From Megasphaera sp. AM44-1BH (GTDB lineage: Bacteria; Bacillota; Negativicutes; Veillonellales; Megasphaeraceae): a stretch of 64,000 nt of DNA. This document shows positions 16,103-24,359 of this stretch, piece by piece. A program made the position numbers and the translations under genes. Position 1 is the first letter of the stretch, and every line of letters begins with the position of its first letter. The stretch is taken from the NCBI RefSeq assembly GCF_003467125.1, contig NZ_QSFA01000001.1, positions 124,001-188,000 on the forward strand, given 5' to 3'. The notes under the pieces were generated by a model. The model worked only from the letters and a program-made list of their open reading frames with translations. It was not told the origin of the DNA and ran no database searches.

Positions 16103-17629
16103 TTATCTATCGCCTCCATATATCCCTTGTTTTTTCAATTCACTCACAATTTCTTCTATCAGTCCCGAAACAGCTGTGTGTTCCTGTATACTGCCGTTCC
16201 GCGACACTGCCGGAACCGCTTCTGCCTTCCGCTGTGCGCCCGCGATGCCCGTAATATCCTCTACCAGTTCGCCGACGCTGCGTACGCCGTATCCCACTTT
16301 ACGGATATTAATCAAGTTCAGAGGGGATACATTGTCCGACGTTATAGTGCCGCCGGCAGCCCCCAGTCCCAGAGTAAAGGCGGGGAACAGATTGGTCGTC
16401 GCTCCCATACCCCCGACCGTTGCTGGCGTATTGACCAGCACGCGGGAAACGGGTTTTTTCAAAGCAAATTCCCGGATAACCGCTTCGTTGCGGGAATGAA
16501 TGACCAGCATATTGCCCAGTCCCTTGTTGCACAGGAGTTCAATGCACTTTTCACAGGCATTTCTCCAGTCTTTTTCTACATAAAAAGCCAGGACAGGACA
16601 CAATTTCTCCCGGGCATAGGGATTGCAGAGATCGGCATACTTCTGCTCGGAAATGAGTACGGTCGTCCCGGCCGGTACGGAAATGCCGTTCATGCCGGCA
16701 ATTTCCGCAGCCGGCCGGCCTACGTACTGCAGATTGATACTGCCGTCGTGATGGAATAGTGCCTTGCCGATTGTTTCTGTTTCTTCTTCATTGAGAAAGT
16801 ATGCCCCCTGATTTTTCAGTGCCCGGCGTACCTCTTCTGCTATACATTCTTCAGCAACGATAGATTGTTCTGCCGCTGAAATAATACCGTTATCAAAGGT
16901 GCGGCTGAATACGATATCCCGGACAGCCTTCGCCACATCTGCCGTCTGTTCGATAAAAGCCGGTCCATTGCCGGGTCCGCCGTAAATAGCCGGTTTCCCC
17001 GATGCGTGTACCAGAGGCAGCAGCCGCGGGACGCTGGTAATCAGGATAAGGGATGTGTCTTTATGATGTATCATCTCTTTCGTACCGCTCAGGGTAACCG
17101 TCCGGAGATATTCCAGGGCACATTCGGGAAGTCCTGCCTTTTTCCCGGCATCCATAAGGATATCCAGAGTCCGGCCAATGACTTTCTGGGCTCTCGGATG
17201 GGGAGAGAAAATGATGGCATTGCCGGATTTTATAGCAATAAGTGTATTATAAATCGTTGTAGAAACGGGGCTGGTGCACGGTGAAAGGGCCGTAATGACC
17301 CCTACGGGTATGCCGATATCCAGGGTCTTCTTTTCTCTATCTTCCGCAATGATGCCAACGGTTTTCATGCCTTTCATCTGACGGCATACGTAGCGGCTGG
17401 CAAAAATATCCTTTATATATTTATCTTCCCAATTTCCGAACCCCGTTTCTTCAGCCGACATGAGAGCCAGCTCTTTGGCATGGGGATACACGGCTTCCGC
17501 CATGGCTTCGACAATATCATCGAGGCGTTCCTGGGAAAAGGAAGCCAGAACGTGCTGGGCATCACGGCCATTTTCAATGAGGATCCGCGCTTCCTGCATG
17601 GAACACAAATCATAATCGAGTCTGTTCAT
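16103..17629 (-). CDS. Aldehyde-dehydrogenase-like pseudoenzyme (active-site residues replaced)
   Basis: The 508-residue paralogue of the aldehyde dehydrogenase at 3612-5099 aligns with it without gaps over the first 260 residues. The key positions differ: oxyanion Asn120 is Ser, the coenzyme Gly199-Gly200 are Ser-Val, and catalytic Cys251 is Ser (D-N-G-I-I-S-A-A-E-Q; read directly from the DNA at about 16870-16895). G-P-G-N-G-P is kept. The C-terminus keeps a linker plus amphipathic helix typical of encapsulation peptides. It probably cannot form the thiohemiacetal, so a scaffolding role is likely. ATG at 17629 is preferred over GTG at 17641, which has no room for the AGGAAG site. Confidence 0.88.
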   Translation of the reverse strand: MNRLDYDLCSMQEARILIENGRDAQHVLASFSQERLDDIVEAMAEAVYPHAKELALMSAEETGFGNWEDKYIKDIFASRYVCRQMKGMKTVGIIAEDREKKTLDIGIPVGVITALSPCTSPVSTTIYNTLIAIKSGNAIIFSPHPRAQKVIGRTLDILMDAGKKAGLPECALEYLRTVTLSGTKEMIHHKDTSLILITSVPRLLPLVHASGKPAIYGGPGNGPAFIEQTADVAKAVRDIVFSRTFDNGIISAAEQSIVAEECIAEEVRRALKNQGAYFLNEEETETIGKALFHHDGSINLQYVGRPAAEIAGMNGISVPAGTTVLISEQKYADLCNPYAREKLCPVLAFYVEKDWRNACEKCIELLCNKGLGNMLVIHSRNEAVIREFALKKPVSRVLVNTPATVGGMGATTNLFPAFTLGLGAAGGTITSDNVSPLNLINIRKVGYGVRSVGELVEDITGIAGAQRKAEAVPAVSRNGSIQEHTAVSGLIEEIVSELKKQGIYGGDR

Positions 17630-17650
17630 TCCGTTCACCACTTCCTGCAG

Positions 17651-17950
17651 TTACCAATCGAGTACATATTTTGATACAATTTTTTCTACATCCGGATGGG
17701 GATTGGGTATGACCACGTGGCTGTATACCTGATCTTTGCCTACTTCTTCTGCCCGTTTTACTCCGGCATCGACGGCAGACTGGACGGCTCCGACATCACC
17801 ACGGACAACGACAGAAATCAGGCCTGATGCCGTATTTTCATATCCCACCAGTTCCACATCAGCGGCTTTGCACATGGCATCGGCTGCTTCCAGAACAGAA
17901 ACCAGGCCGCATGTTTCAATGAATCCTAACGCATCTCTTTTTCGTTCCAT
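17651..17950 (-). CDS. BMC-H hexameric shell protein (second gene of operon)
   Basis: The 99-residue BMC domain has A-L-G-F-I-E-T-C-G near the N-terminus and G-L-I-S-V-V-V-R-G-D-V-G-A-V-Q-S-A-V as core. The C-terminus ends with V-I-P-N-P-H-P-D-V-E. AGGAGA at 7-base spacing fixes the ATG at 17948-17950; the open frame continues 78 codons upstream only as out-of-frame sequence of the neighbour. It is spaced 14 bases from the first shell gene, consistent with co-expression of two different hexamers. Confidence 0.94.
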   Translation of the reverse strand: MERKRDALGFIETCGLVSVLEAADAMCKAADVELVGYENTASGLISVVVRGDVGAVQSAVDAGVKRAEEVGKDQVYSHVVIPNPHPDVEKIVSKYVLDW

Positions 17951-17964
17951 GGGTCCGTTCTCCT

Positions 17965-18264
17965 TTACTGTGTATCTATATCGTGTACCGAAACTATCGT
18001 TCCCACGCGTCCAACCGGACGGGGCATGACGTTTTGCGCCGTCAGGGTACCGATGCTGGCAGCGGCTTCTGCTCCTTGTTCTACGGCAGTCCGTACGGCA
18101 GCTACATCGCCTTTTACCAGTACCGTAACCAGACCGGAACCGATATTTTCGTAGGAGACAAGGACGACATCTGCTGACTTGCACATGACATCGAGAGCGT
18201 ATACAGCAGGCACCATGCCCCTTGTTTCAACGAGTCCCAATGCTTCTTCTCCGTAGTATTTCAT
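17965..18264 (-). CDS. BMC-H hexameric shell protein (first gene of operon)
   Basis: The 99-residue canonical BMC-H protein (A-L-G-L-V-E-T-R-G start, G-L-V-T-V-L-V-K-G-D-V-A-A-V core, V-M-P-R-P end) is the first gene of the minus-strand operon. AGGAG lies about ten bases before the ATG. The 361-base gap upstream is the probable control region shared with the divergent two-component genes. Confidence 0.95.
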   Translation of the reverse strand: MKYYGEEALGLVETRGMVPAVYALDVMCKSADVVLVSYENIGSGLVTVLVKGDVAAVRTAVEQGAEAAASIGTLTAQNVMPRPVGRVGTIVSVHDIDTQ

Positions 18265-18438
18265 AATTTTTTAGCTCCTATCCGAGTTATCCCTGAAATA
18301 AATAAATACATATTTAAATATTTAAATATTTTCACGGTGCATATATATTATGTGTTTTTGCGATGTATTTATTCTAACATGACTTTCCAGATTTTTATTG
18401 AAGAATCGGGAGCTGTTATGTGAATTTTTCTACTTGTT

Positions 18439-18455
18439 ACAAATGTTACATTTGT
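18439..18455. promoter_or_regulatory. Inverted repeat, candidate regulator site
   Basis: ACAAATG, three bases, CATTTGT: a perfect 7-3-7 inverted repeat, five bases from a second palindrome (18460-18469). Position about 175 bases before the operon start fits an upstream activator site for the AraC-type regulator, though AraC proteins more often use direct repeats. Confidence 0.5.
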
Positions 18456-18459
18456 GAAA

Positions 18460-18469
18460 TTTGTACAAA
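18460..18469. promoter_or_regulatory. 10-bp palindrome TTTGTACAAA
   Basis: A perfect palindrome that shares the TTTGT/ACAAA half-site with the adjacent repeat at 18439-18455. Together they make four near-identical half-sites within 31 bases, arranged as a compact operator-like block. Confidence 0.45.
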
Positions 18470-18507
18470 AATGACTTTTTATATTATTCATACTAATTAT
18501 TCAGAAA

Positions 18508-18527
18508 TGTACTAGAAAATTAGTACA
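18508..18527. promoter_or_regulatory. Inverted repeat over the kinase -35 region
   Basis: TGTACTA, six bases, TAGTACA: a perfect 7-6-7 repeat. Its right arm sits 17 bases before the TATAAT at 18545-18550, i.e. on the -35 position of the kinase promoter, so a protein bound here would affect kinase transcription, for example by autoregulation. Confidence 0.5.
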
Positions 18528-18625
18528 CAGGCAGAATTTTTTTGTATAATATCTGTAAAGAAATGAAACTGAACCGTCAAAAAACCGATATACAGACACA
18601 GGTTTGCCGTGTCAGAAGGGAAATT

Positions 18626-19834
18626 ATGATGAATATACGATTAGACGAAAAAAAGTTATTTTTAGATCGCATTAGACAGAGCCTGAAGAAATTAAACAAT
18701 TTGCTATCATTATCCAAAATACCGCTTCAGCTGGCAGCAGCAGATGGTCAGATTATGGTAGAATTAAATTCTTCTCCCGACTTTTGCAAACGGATTTGTC
18801 AGTCTGATCCAGACCATATGTGTGAAGACTATCACAAACGCTGTGTAATAACAGGTGACACAATCACCCGTTTTACCTGCCATTGCGGATTGTATAATTT
18901 TGTCATTCCTATTTCCACGAGAGCTGCAGAACCTCCTTTATTTCTTCTGGGCGGCCAGATTTATGAAGAACAGTGCCTGCACCATAAATACATGCTGCCC
19001 GTCGGCCAGCTGGCCGCCTCCAAAAACCTGACACCTGAAGAAGTGGCAAGATCTGTCGGCCGCATCCAGAGTATGGCTCAGGCACAGATTACGACATACG
19101 AACGCATGGCCCAGTATATCGCCCATAACCTTACTGAAGATCTGAAAACAACCGATACGCACACGAACCGCCTGTCTCTCGAAAAGGAAATATTAGAGCG
19201 GAAAATCATTGACCTGGAAACAAAAAACAGTTTTCTCGTCGTCAATCCCCATTTTTTATTTAATACTCTGAATACGATTGCCCGCGTAGCCTACTATGAA
19301 AAATCAAGAAAGACGGAGGAACTGATTTATTGCCTGTCCGACCTGCTGCGATATAATCTGAAACAGGACAATGAACTCCATCCCCTTTCAGAAGAACTGG
19401 AAAACATCAAGAAATATCTCTATATCCAGAAAATCCGGTTCAAAGACCGTCTCGAATACGAAATCAATATTCCCGATGAGATGCAGCAGTACCGGATTCC
19501 CAATATGATTCTCCAGCCCCTCGTCGAAAACGCCCTTCTCCATGGGATTACCCCCAAATGCGATGGTGGCCGTATCCGTATTACAGCGAAAAAACAGGGA
19601 AATGATATTACATTGTACGTCAGTGACAATGGCTATGGCTTTCCCCAGGAGATACTGGATCTCATCGCCGATGGTGACTTTTCCCGCATTAAAACCCAGG
19701 CCAAATCAGGCATCGGCCTCCTCAGCACCCATAACCGTATCCAGCATTATTTCGGGGCTTCCTATGGCCTTACGGTCGAACAGTCAGACTTCAGCGGGAC
19801 AACCATTGCCATTTGTATCCCCATCAGGCAGTAA
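18626..19834 (+). CDS. PocR-domain sensor histidine kinase (LytS/YesM-type)
   Basis: The 402-residue protein has an N-terminal PocR ligand-binding domain (about 12-160) with conserved Cys54, 58, 66, 73, 85 and 87, a short coil (180-202), a His_kinase domain with phospho-acceptor His209 in N-P-H-F-L-F-N-T-L-N, and an HATPase (N-x-L-L-H-G, then G-I-G-L-L). It has no membrane segment, so it senses a cytosolic signal. PocR domains are known from propanediol and microcompartment regulators, so choline or acetaldehyde is a likely ligand (inference). ATG at 18626 follows AAGGGAAA; an earlier ATG at 18542 overlaps the TATAAT box and is rejected. Confidence 0.92.
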   Translation: MMNIRLDEKKLFLDRIRQSLKKLNNLLSLSKIPLQLAAADGQIMVELNSSPDFCKRICQSDPDHMCEDYHKRCVITGDTITRFTCHCGLYNFVIPISTRAAEPPLFLLGGQIYEEQCLHHKYMLPVGQLAASKNLTPEEVARSVGRIQSMAQAQITTYERMAQYIAHNLTEDLKTTDTHTNRLSLEKEILERKIIDLETKNSFLVVNPHFLFNTLNTIARVAYYEKSRKTEELIYCLSDLLRYNLKQDNELHPLSEELENIKKYLYIQKIRFKDRLEYEINIPDEMQQYRIPNMILQPLVENALLHGITPKCDGGRIRITAKKQGNDITLYVSDNGYGFPQEILDLIADGDFSRIKTQAKSGIGLLSTHNRIQHYFGASYGLTVEQSDFSGTTIAICIPIRQ

Positions 19835-19845
19835 AGGGGGAACTT

Positions 19846-20613
19846 ATGCATACAATATTAATCGTAGAAGACGAAATTCTGGAACAACAGTTCCTGAAAG
19901 AAATCGTCGAAGAAGAATTGCAGGGGCAGGGACAGATTCTGACCTGCACGACGGGAACCCAGGCCATCGAAACGGCCCGGAAAAAAAATCCCGATATCAT
20001 TCTGATGGACATCTGGCTTCCCGAACTGGATGGCATGAAGGCTCTGACAACCATCCGTCAGTTCTGCCCTTCGGCGGCGGTCATCATCCTGTCGGCCTGC
20101 TCCGATTTTTCCTACGCCCAACAGGCTATCCATCTCCAGGTGCGGGAATATCTGCTCAAACCGATCCGTCCTTCAGAAATACGGCAATCCATCCAGACGA
20201 TTCTGGCTGCCCACACGGTCATGCCTGCCGGCAGTGACCCGGCGGAACTGACCACACCGGTCATTCCCCTGCCAAAGGATTCGGCTCATATGGAAGTCAT
20301 TGATAAATCCATTCATTACATACAGGATAATTTCAAAAGAAAATTATCCTTAAAAGATGTATCGGAACACGTGTATATGAATCCCCAGTATCTGAGCCGT
20401 ATTTTTAAAAAAGAAGTAGGCATCAGCTGCATTGATTATATCAACCGCCTGAAAATCGAATATGCCTGCAAACTGCTGACGACTACGGATGAATCTATCT
20501 GCCACATCTCGTCACTGTGCGGCTATTCTGATCAATCGTATTTCAATCGCGTTTTTATTAATCAGATGAAAATTACACCAAAAATGTTTCGTCAGAAGAA
20601 TAAGAACAAATAG
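19846..20613 (+). CDS. AraC-type response regulator
   Basis: The 255-residue protein has a receiver domain (residues 1-120, Asp55 in L-M-D-I-W-L-P, Lys near 104 in L-L-K-P-I-R-P) and a C-terminal AraC double helix-turn-helix (about 155-252, with Y-L-S-R-I-F-K-K and C-G-Y-S-D-Q-S-Y-F-N-R-V-F). It follows the kinase by 11 bases with AGGGGG before the ATG, so the two form a dedicated two-component system. It is the likely activator of the divergent choline operon. Confidence 0.93.
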   Translation: MHTILIVEDEILEQQFLKEIVEEELQGQGQILTCTTGTQAIETARKKNPDIILMDIWLPELDGMKALTTIRQFCPSAAVIILSACSDFSYAQQAIHLQVREYLLKPIRPSEIRQSIQTILAAHTVMPAGSDPAELTTPVIPLPKDSAHMEVIDKSIHYIQDNFKRKLSLKDVSEHVYMNPQYLSRIFKKEVGISCIDYINRLKIEYACKLLTTTDESICHISSLCGYSDQSYFNRVFINQMKITPKMFRQKNKNK

Positions 20614-20657
20614 TCCCTGATACCGTTTATTTCATTACAGCATCCGAGGAGTATACC

Positions 20658-21572
20658 ATGCAAATAGAAGAACTTATACAGCTCACACTACGGCGCTTCT
20701 TCCATGACGAAACGCTGCGCTTCGACAAATCACGGTTCGCCGGCGGTCTGACGAATTACAATTACATCATGACCATCCATGGAAAGGACTATGTCATACG
20801 CCAGCCTGGCGGAATGACTGAGCAGATGATCGATCGTCAGACCGAACTGGAAAACAATACCCAGGTTTCCCAGGCCGGCATCAACTGTCCCTGCCTGTAT
20901 TTCGACGCCAAAAGCGGCATCAAGATTACGACCTATGTGCCGGGCAGCCGCAATCTGTCCCAGATAGGACCGCAGCTGAAAGAGAATATACAGATTGTCA
21001 TCTCTCTCATGAAGCAGGTCCACCAATTAAAAAAACCTTTTCCCAACCGCTTCGACTGGCTGTCTGAACTGACGAAATACGAAACGATTATCCAGGAACA
21101 GCGTGGCGAACTATTTACGGATCACGGGTACATCAAAGAACAGCTCTGTATCTGGCAGGATATGTATGATACGTATTCCTTCCTCGTCCCCTGTCATAAC
21201 GACACGGTCCCGGAAAATTTTCTCGTCAGCATGACCACAGGAGAAGCCTATCTCATTGACTGGGAATACGCCGGCATGAACAGCCTGTACTGGGACATTG
21301 CCGGCTACATACTGGAATCCCGGCTTCCCACTTTTGCCATCGACTATTTGCTGCAGCAGTACTTCCAGCGCCCCGTATCCGATGACGAATTGATGAAAAT
21401 CAAGCTCGCTATGCTGGAACAGGACTTCCTGTGGACAAACTGGGCCCTCATCCGGCACTATAATGGCGACGATTTTCTCGATTACTGTGCGTTCCGTCAT
21501 GAACGGCTCCGGAAGAACATTGATCTGCTCCATGAAGACATGCATACGGAGTTAAAAAATCTGGTCCTGTAA
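20658..21572 (+). CDS. Choline kinase-like phosphotransferase (LicA family)
   Basis: The 304-residue protein has the aminoglycoside/choline-kinase fold: G-G-L-T-N-Y-N-Y at 29-36 (nucleotide loop), the catalytic Brenner motif H180-N-D-T-V-P-E-N at 180-187 and I-D-W-E-Y-A-G at 200-206. This combination is typical of LicA/choline kinase. CGAGGAG precedes the ATG, 44 bases after the regulator, so it likely belongs to the same transcript. It could phosphorylate choline for surface decoration, or compete with the lyase for choline. The acceptor is inferred. Confidence 0.85.
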   Translation: MQIEELIQLTLRRFFHDETLRFDKSRFAGGLTNYNYIMTIHGKDYVIRQPGGMTEQMIDRQTELENNTQVSQAGINCPCLYFDAKSGIKITTYVPGSRNLSQIGPQLKENIQIVISLMKQVHQLKKPFPNRFDWLSELTKYETIIQEQRGELFTDHGYIKEQLCIWQDMYDTYSFLVPCHNDTVPENFLVSMTTGEAYLIDWEYAGMNSLYWDIAGYILESRLPTFAIDYLLQQYFQRPVSDDELMKIKLAMLEQDFLWTNWALIRHYNGDDFLDYCAFRHERLRKNIDLLHEDMHTELKNLVL

Positions 21573-21580
21573 TAAAAAAA

Positions 21581-21612
21581 CATCCCATTACGGTCCAATC
21601 CGTAATGGGATG
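21581..21612 (-). terminator. Strong terminator of the larA-glcD operon
   Basis: A perfect 13-bp stem (CATCCCATTACGG) with a 6-base loop. On the minus strand it is followed by seven Ts, so it ends the operon that finishes at 21630. The choline-kinase gene converges from the other side and may use the same stem, although no T-run follows on the plus strand. Confidence 0.9.
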
Positions 21613-21629
21613 CTTCGTATACAGGTATA

Positions 21630-23030
21630 TCAGTCATCGATATGGATAACTTTATCGGGATTTAAAATATCATTGGGGTCGAGTGCCCGTTTAATCGTTT
21701 TCATCAGTTCCAGCTCAACCGGGTCGGCACATTGTTCCAGATAAGGCAGCCGTTTGTAGCCGATGCCATGTTCACCGGAAAGGCGTCCGCCCAGTTTGTA
21801 GACATAGGGATAGGCAAAGCCGCGGAAAGCGGCTACCTGCTTTTTCCATTCTTCATCGCTCATATCACGTTTCATGATCTGGAAATGAAGATTTCCATCA
21901 CCGGCATGGGCCAGGCAGAACAGGAGAAAGTCGTATTTTTTGCTTTCTGCCACTAAGGTCTGGATACATTCTGCGATTTTGGGCACCGGCACGACCAGGT
22001 CTTCCGACGTAGCGACTTTCGATAAGGCCCGCGTGCTTTCCAGGCAATTGCGGCGCACTTTCCAGACCCGGTCATCGGCTTCCACGACGTCCGTAGCTCC
22101 TGCTTTTTCACAGATAGACGCCAGTATGTCCATCTTGGCATCGAGGTCCGCTTCACTGAACGTTTCGATGGAAATAATATCGTAAAACCCGTCTTCATAA
22201 TGAGGCAGGCGCAGTTCACTGTAATCACTGGCCCGGCGGACGAAGTTATTGTCCATAAATTCCACCGACGTAGGATTCAGGCCGGCTTTCACCAGTTTCG
22301 GCACCAGTGCCGTCGCCTTGGCAAGGTCGGTAAAAACAGCCAGCACGTCCAGTTTGTACGGGCAGAGAGGTACCAGCTTGAGTGTGACCTGTGTAATGAT
22401 ACCCAGGGTACCTTCTGACCCGATGATCAGCTGGTCCAGACAATACCCGGTCGAGCATTTTTTTAGGGGCGCCCCCAGATTGGTGATTTTGCCATTAGGC
22501 AGGACGACTTCGATGGCATAGACCTGATGCCGCGTCGTTCCATAGCGGACGGCCTTATTCCCACCGGCATTGGTAGCCAGATTGCCTCCGATAAGGCAGC
22601 TGTCTGCACTGCACGGATCGCCGGCATACATCAGTCCTCTGGCTTTGGCGGCATTTTGTATATCCGATGTACGGGCACCAGCCTGAGCGACGAGATACAT
22701 GCCGTCTTCATTGATTTCCAGGATGCGGTTCATCCGTTCCATCAAAAGGACGATGCCGCCGCAGACGGGAACGGCTCCGCAGCTGACACTGGTACCGGCA
22801 CTGCGCGGGGTAACCGGTATTTTATACTGGTTCGCCACCTTCATGATACGCGCGACTTCTTCTGTACTGCCGGGAGCGACGACGACTTCCGGCAGATGCC
22901 ACATATCGGGAGCCAGGCTTTCATCAGACTGATAGGCCGCCAGTACGTCCGGATCGGTTTTGACATATTTTTCTCCAGTGATCTGCTGCAATGCCTGTAT
23001 CACATCGCCGGTTACGGGATTATATTTCAT
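21630..23030 (-). CDS. glcD: FAD-linked D-lactate/glycolate oxidase-type dehydrogenase
   Basis: The 466-residue FAD_binding_4 / FAD-oxidase_C protein is of the GlcD/D-LDH class. It has the FAD-site pattern P-R-S-A-G-T-S-V-S-C-G-A-V-P, G-D-P-C-S-A-D-S-C-x-I-G-G-N and the C-terminal R-L-S-G-E-H-G-I-G-Y-K-R (catalytic His region). It lies 18 bases after the LarA-family gene; with it, L-lactate could be isomerised to D-lactate and then oxidised to pyruvate, likely passing electrons to an Etf. A paralogue lies at 60462-61865. The exact hydroxyacid is not proven. Confidence 0.88.
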   Translation of the reverse strand: MKYNPVTGDVIQALQQITGEKYVKTDPDVLAAYQSDESLAPDMWHLPEVVVAPGSTEEVARIMKVANQYKIPVTPRSAGTSVSCGAVPVCGGIVLLMERMNRILEINEDGMYLVAQAGARTSDIQNAAKARGLMYAGDPCSADSCLIGGNLATNAGGNKAVRYGTTRHQVYAIEVVLPNGKITNLGAPLKKCSTGYCLDQLIIGSEGTLGIITQVTLKLVPLCPYKLDVLAVFTDLAKATALVPKLVKAGLNPTSVEFMDNNFVRRASDYSELRLPHYEDGFYDIISIETFSEADLDAKMDILASICEKAGATDVVEADDRVWKVRRNCLESTRALSKVATSEDLVVPVPKIAECIQTLVAESKKYDFLLFCLAHAGDGNLHFQIMKRDMSDEEWKKQVAAFRGFAYPYVYKLGGRLSGEHGIGYKRLPYLEQCADPVELELMKTIKRALDPNDILNPDKVIHIDD

Positions 23031-23048
23031 ATACGTAGTTCCTTTCTA

Positions 23049-24359
23049 TCAGACATGTTCAGGACGCAAAAGGGGAAGCGTCGCCGCTGCGTGACTCATA
23101 ACAGTAATGCTGAAATCGCGGCAGCCTTCCTCCTGCAGAAGCGATTGGGCCATCTGCCAGGCCTCTTCCAGAGTAGCCGCCGGAATCTGGCCACTCCTGC
23201 GGATGACATCAAAATTTTCTTTCCGCGTTACGACATATACGGCCTTCATGGACTGAATGATGCAACGGGCCTTAAAGGCCACGAATCCGGGCATGAGGAA
23301 CTGCTGCCTCAGTTCCTGTTCACACTGCCTTTGATCGTCCCGGAAAAACCAGTCTGTAAAAATGGCCGGTTCCTGTATATCCGGACATTCCAGGGTAAAT
23401 ATGAGTATCCCTCCCGGTCGGGTGGCCAGGACGGCATTCATATGTGCTTTCACGGACTGATACAGGTTCAGGTCTTTGGGATATCCGCCGGCAGAAGCAA
23501 TAGTCACATCGGCCAGCTTCGTTATGGGTACACTCCCTATACGCAGCAGATCTTGACATCCTTTTTCCCATGCCGCATCCCAGTGACCGGCTACGACTTC
23601 GTACAAATCACCATCGGGTGTAAAAACCGTGTTGATGAGAAAATCGGGCCGGACCATGGCACAGGCTTCCCTCATATCTTCATGAAAGGGATTTCCCTCA
23701 AGAGCTCCGGCATGACAGCCGGGGTGGCAGCCACTGCCGGGAACCTCTGAAAGAGCCAGGGCATGATTGCGCATAATCGTATCAAATCTGGCAATGCCTG
23801 GCAATAGGGCTTTTCGTCCGCCGCCGAACCCCGCCATGGGATGGAAGGAAACAGCTCCTGTAAGAATCAGTTTATCGGCCTTTGCCGCGATAGAATTAAT
23901 ATAAACGTCATTGCCAAAACTCGTGCGGCCTATATACGTCATGGCACGGTCATCGTGACAGTCATGCTGGACTATGCGCAGACGGCGCACCATATCGCGT
24001 CCGCAGACTATTTCATCTTCTTCTGCCGTATGAGCCCGGTGTGTCCCCTGGGAAACGAGGACCGTAATCTGATCATCGTGAACGCCTATACGGTTCAGTT
24101 CCTGCACCAGTACGGGCAGCATGCGGTCCGTATGGACCAGCCGGGTAATGTCACTGACGACGATACAGACCGTATCCGATGGTTCTATGATATCCTCCAG
24201 CGGTCTGGAGCCCACAGGATGACGCAGTGCGTCCCGTACAGCCTGTTCTTCATCTTCTATAGCGTTCGTTCCGGGACCATGCAGATCATATAATACATGG
24301 TCTTCCGGTAAATCTACTGTTTGATTTCCCTTGCCGTAGGGAAGCACATATGTCTTCAT
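23049..24359 (-). CDS. larA: LarA-family nickel-pincer racemase
   Basis: The 436-residue protein belongs to the LarA family. His107 (Q-G-T-H-R), His173 (S-F-H-P), Lys183 (G-G-G-R-K, covalent cofactor attachment) and His199 (R-N-H) match L. plantarum LarA His108, His174, Lys184 and His200 with a constant offset of one. The cofactor-making larB, larC and larE genes are not in the window. The family also acts on other 2-hydroxyacids, so lactate is inferred from the oxidase next door. The ATG overlaps a small upstream gene (ATGA). Confidence 0.88.
   Translation of the reverse strand: MKTYVLPYGKGNQTVDLPEDHVLYDLHGPGTNAIEDEEQAVRDALRHPVGSRPLEDIIEPSDTVCIVVSDITRLVHTDRMLPVLVQELNRIGVHDDQITVLVSQGTHRAHTAEEDEIVCGRDMVRRLRIVQHDCHDDRAMTYIGRTSFGNDVYINSIAAKADKLILTGAVSFHPMAGFGGGRKALLPGIARFDTIMRNHALALSEVPGSGCHPGCHAGALEGNPFHEDMREACAMVRPDFLINTVFTPDGDLYEVVAGHWDAAWEKGCQDLLRIGSVPITKLADVTIASAGGYPKDLNLYQSVKAHMNAVLATRPGGILIFTLECPDIQEPAIFTDWFFRDDQRQCEQELRQQFLMPGFVAFKARCIIQSMKAVYVVTRKENFDVIRRSGQIPAATLEEAWQMAQSLLQEEGCRDFSITVMSHAAATLPLLRPEHV

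Larger units (their letters stand above)
18265..18625. promoter_or_regulatory. Divergent control region of the choline locus
   Basis: This AT-rich gap separates the shell operon (minus) from the sensor kinase (plus). A TATAAT box lies at 18545-18550, 75 bases before the kinase start. For the operon, only weak matches (TAGAAT on the minus strand near 18372) are seen and no good -35, as expected if an activator is needed. Three inverted repeats lie at 18439-18455, 18460-18469 and 18508-18527. The AT-rich stretch at 18301-18331 holds two tandem TATTTAAA-like units and lies in the operon leader. No small ORF or RNA is recognised. Confidence 0.7.

Noticed and set aside
17951..18184. Long N-terminal extension of the second BMC-H gene
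   Set aside because: It is the out-of-frame sequence of the first shell gene; a good ribosome site marks the internal ATG.
18542..18625. Longer N-terminus for the sensor kinase
   Set aside because: The earlier ATG overlaps the TATAAT box; the ATG pair at 18626-18631 has a Shine-Dalgarno and fits the PocR family length.
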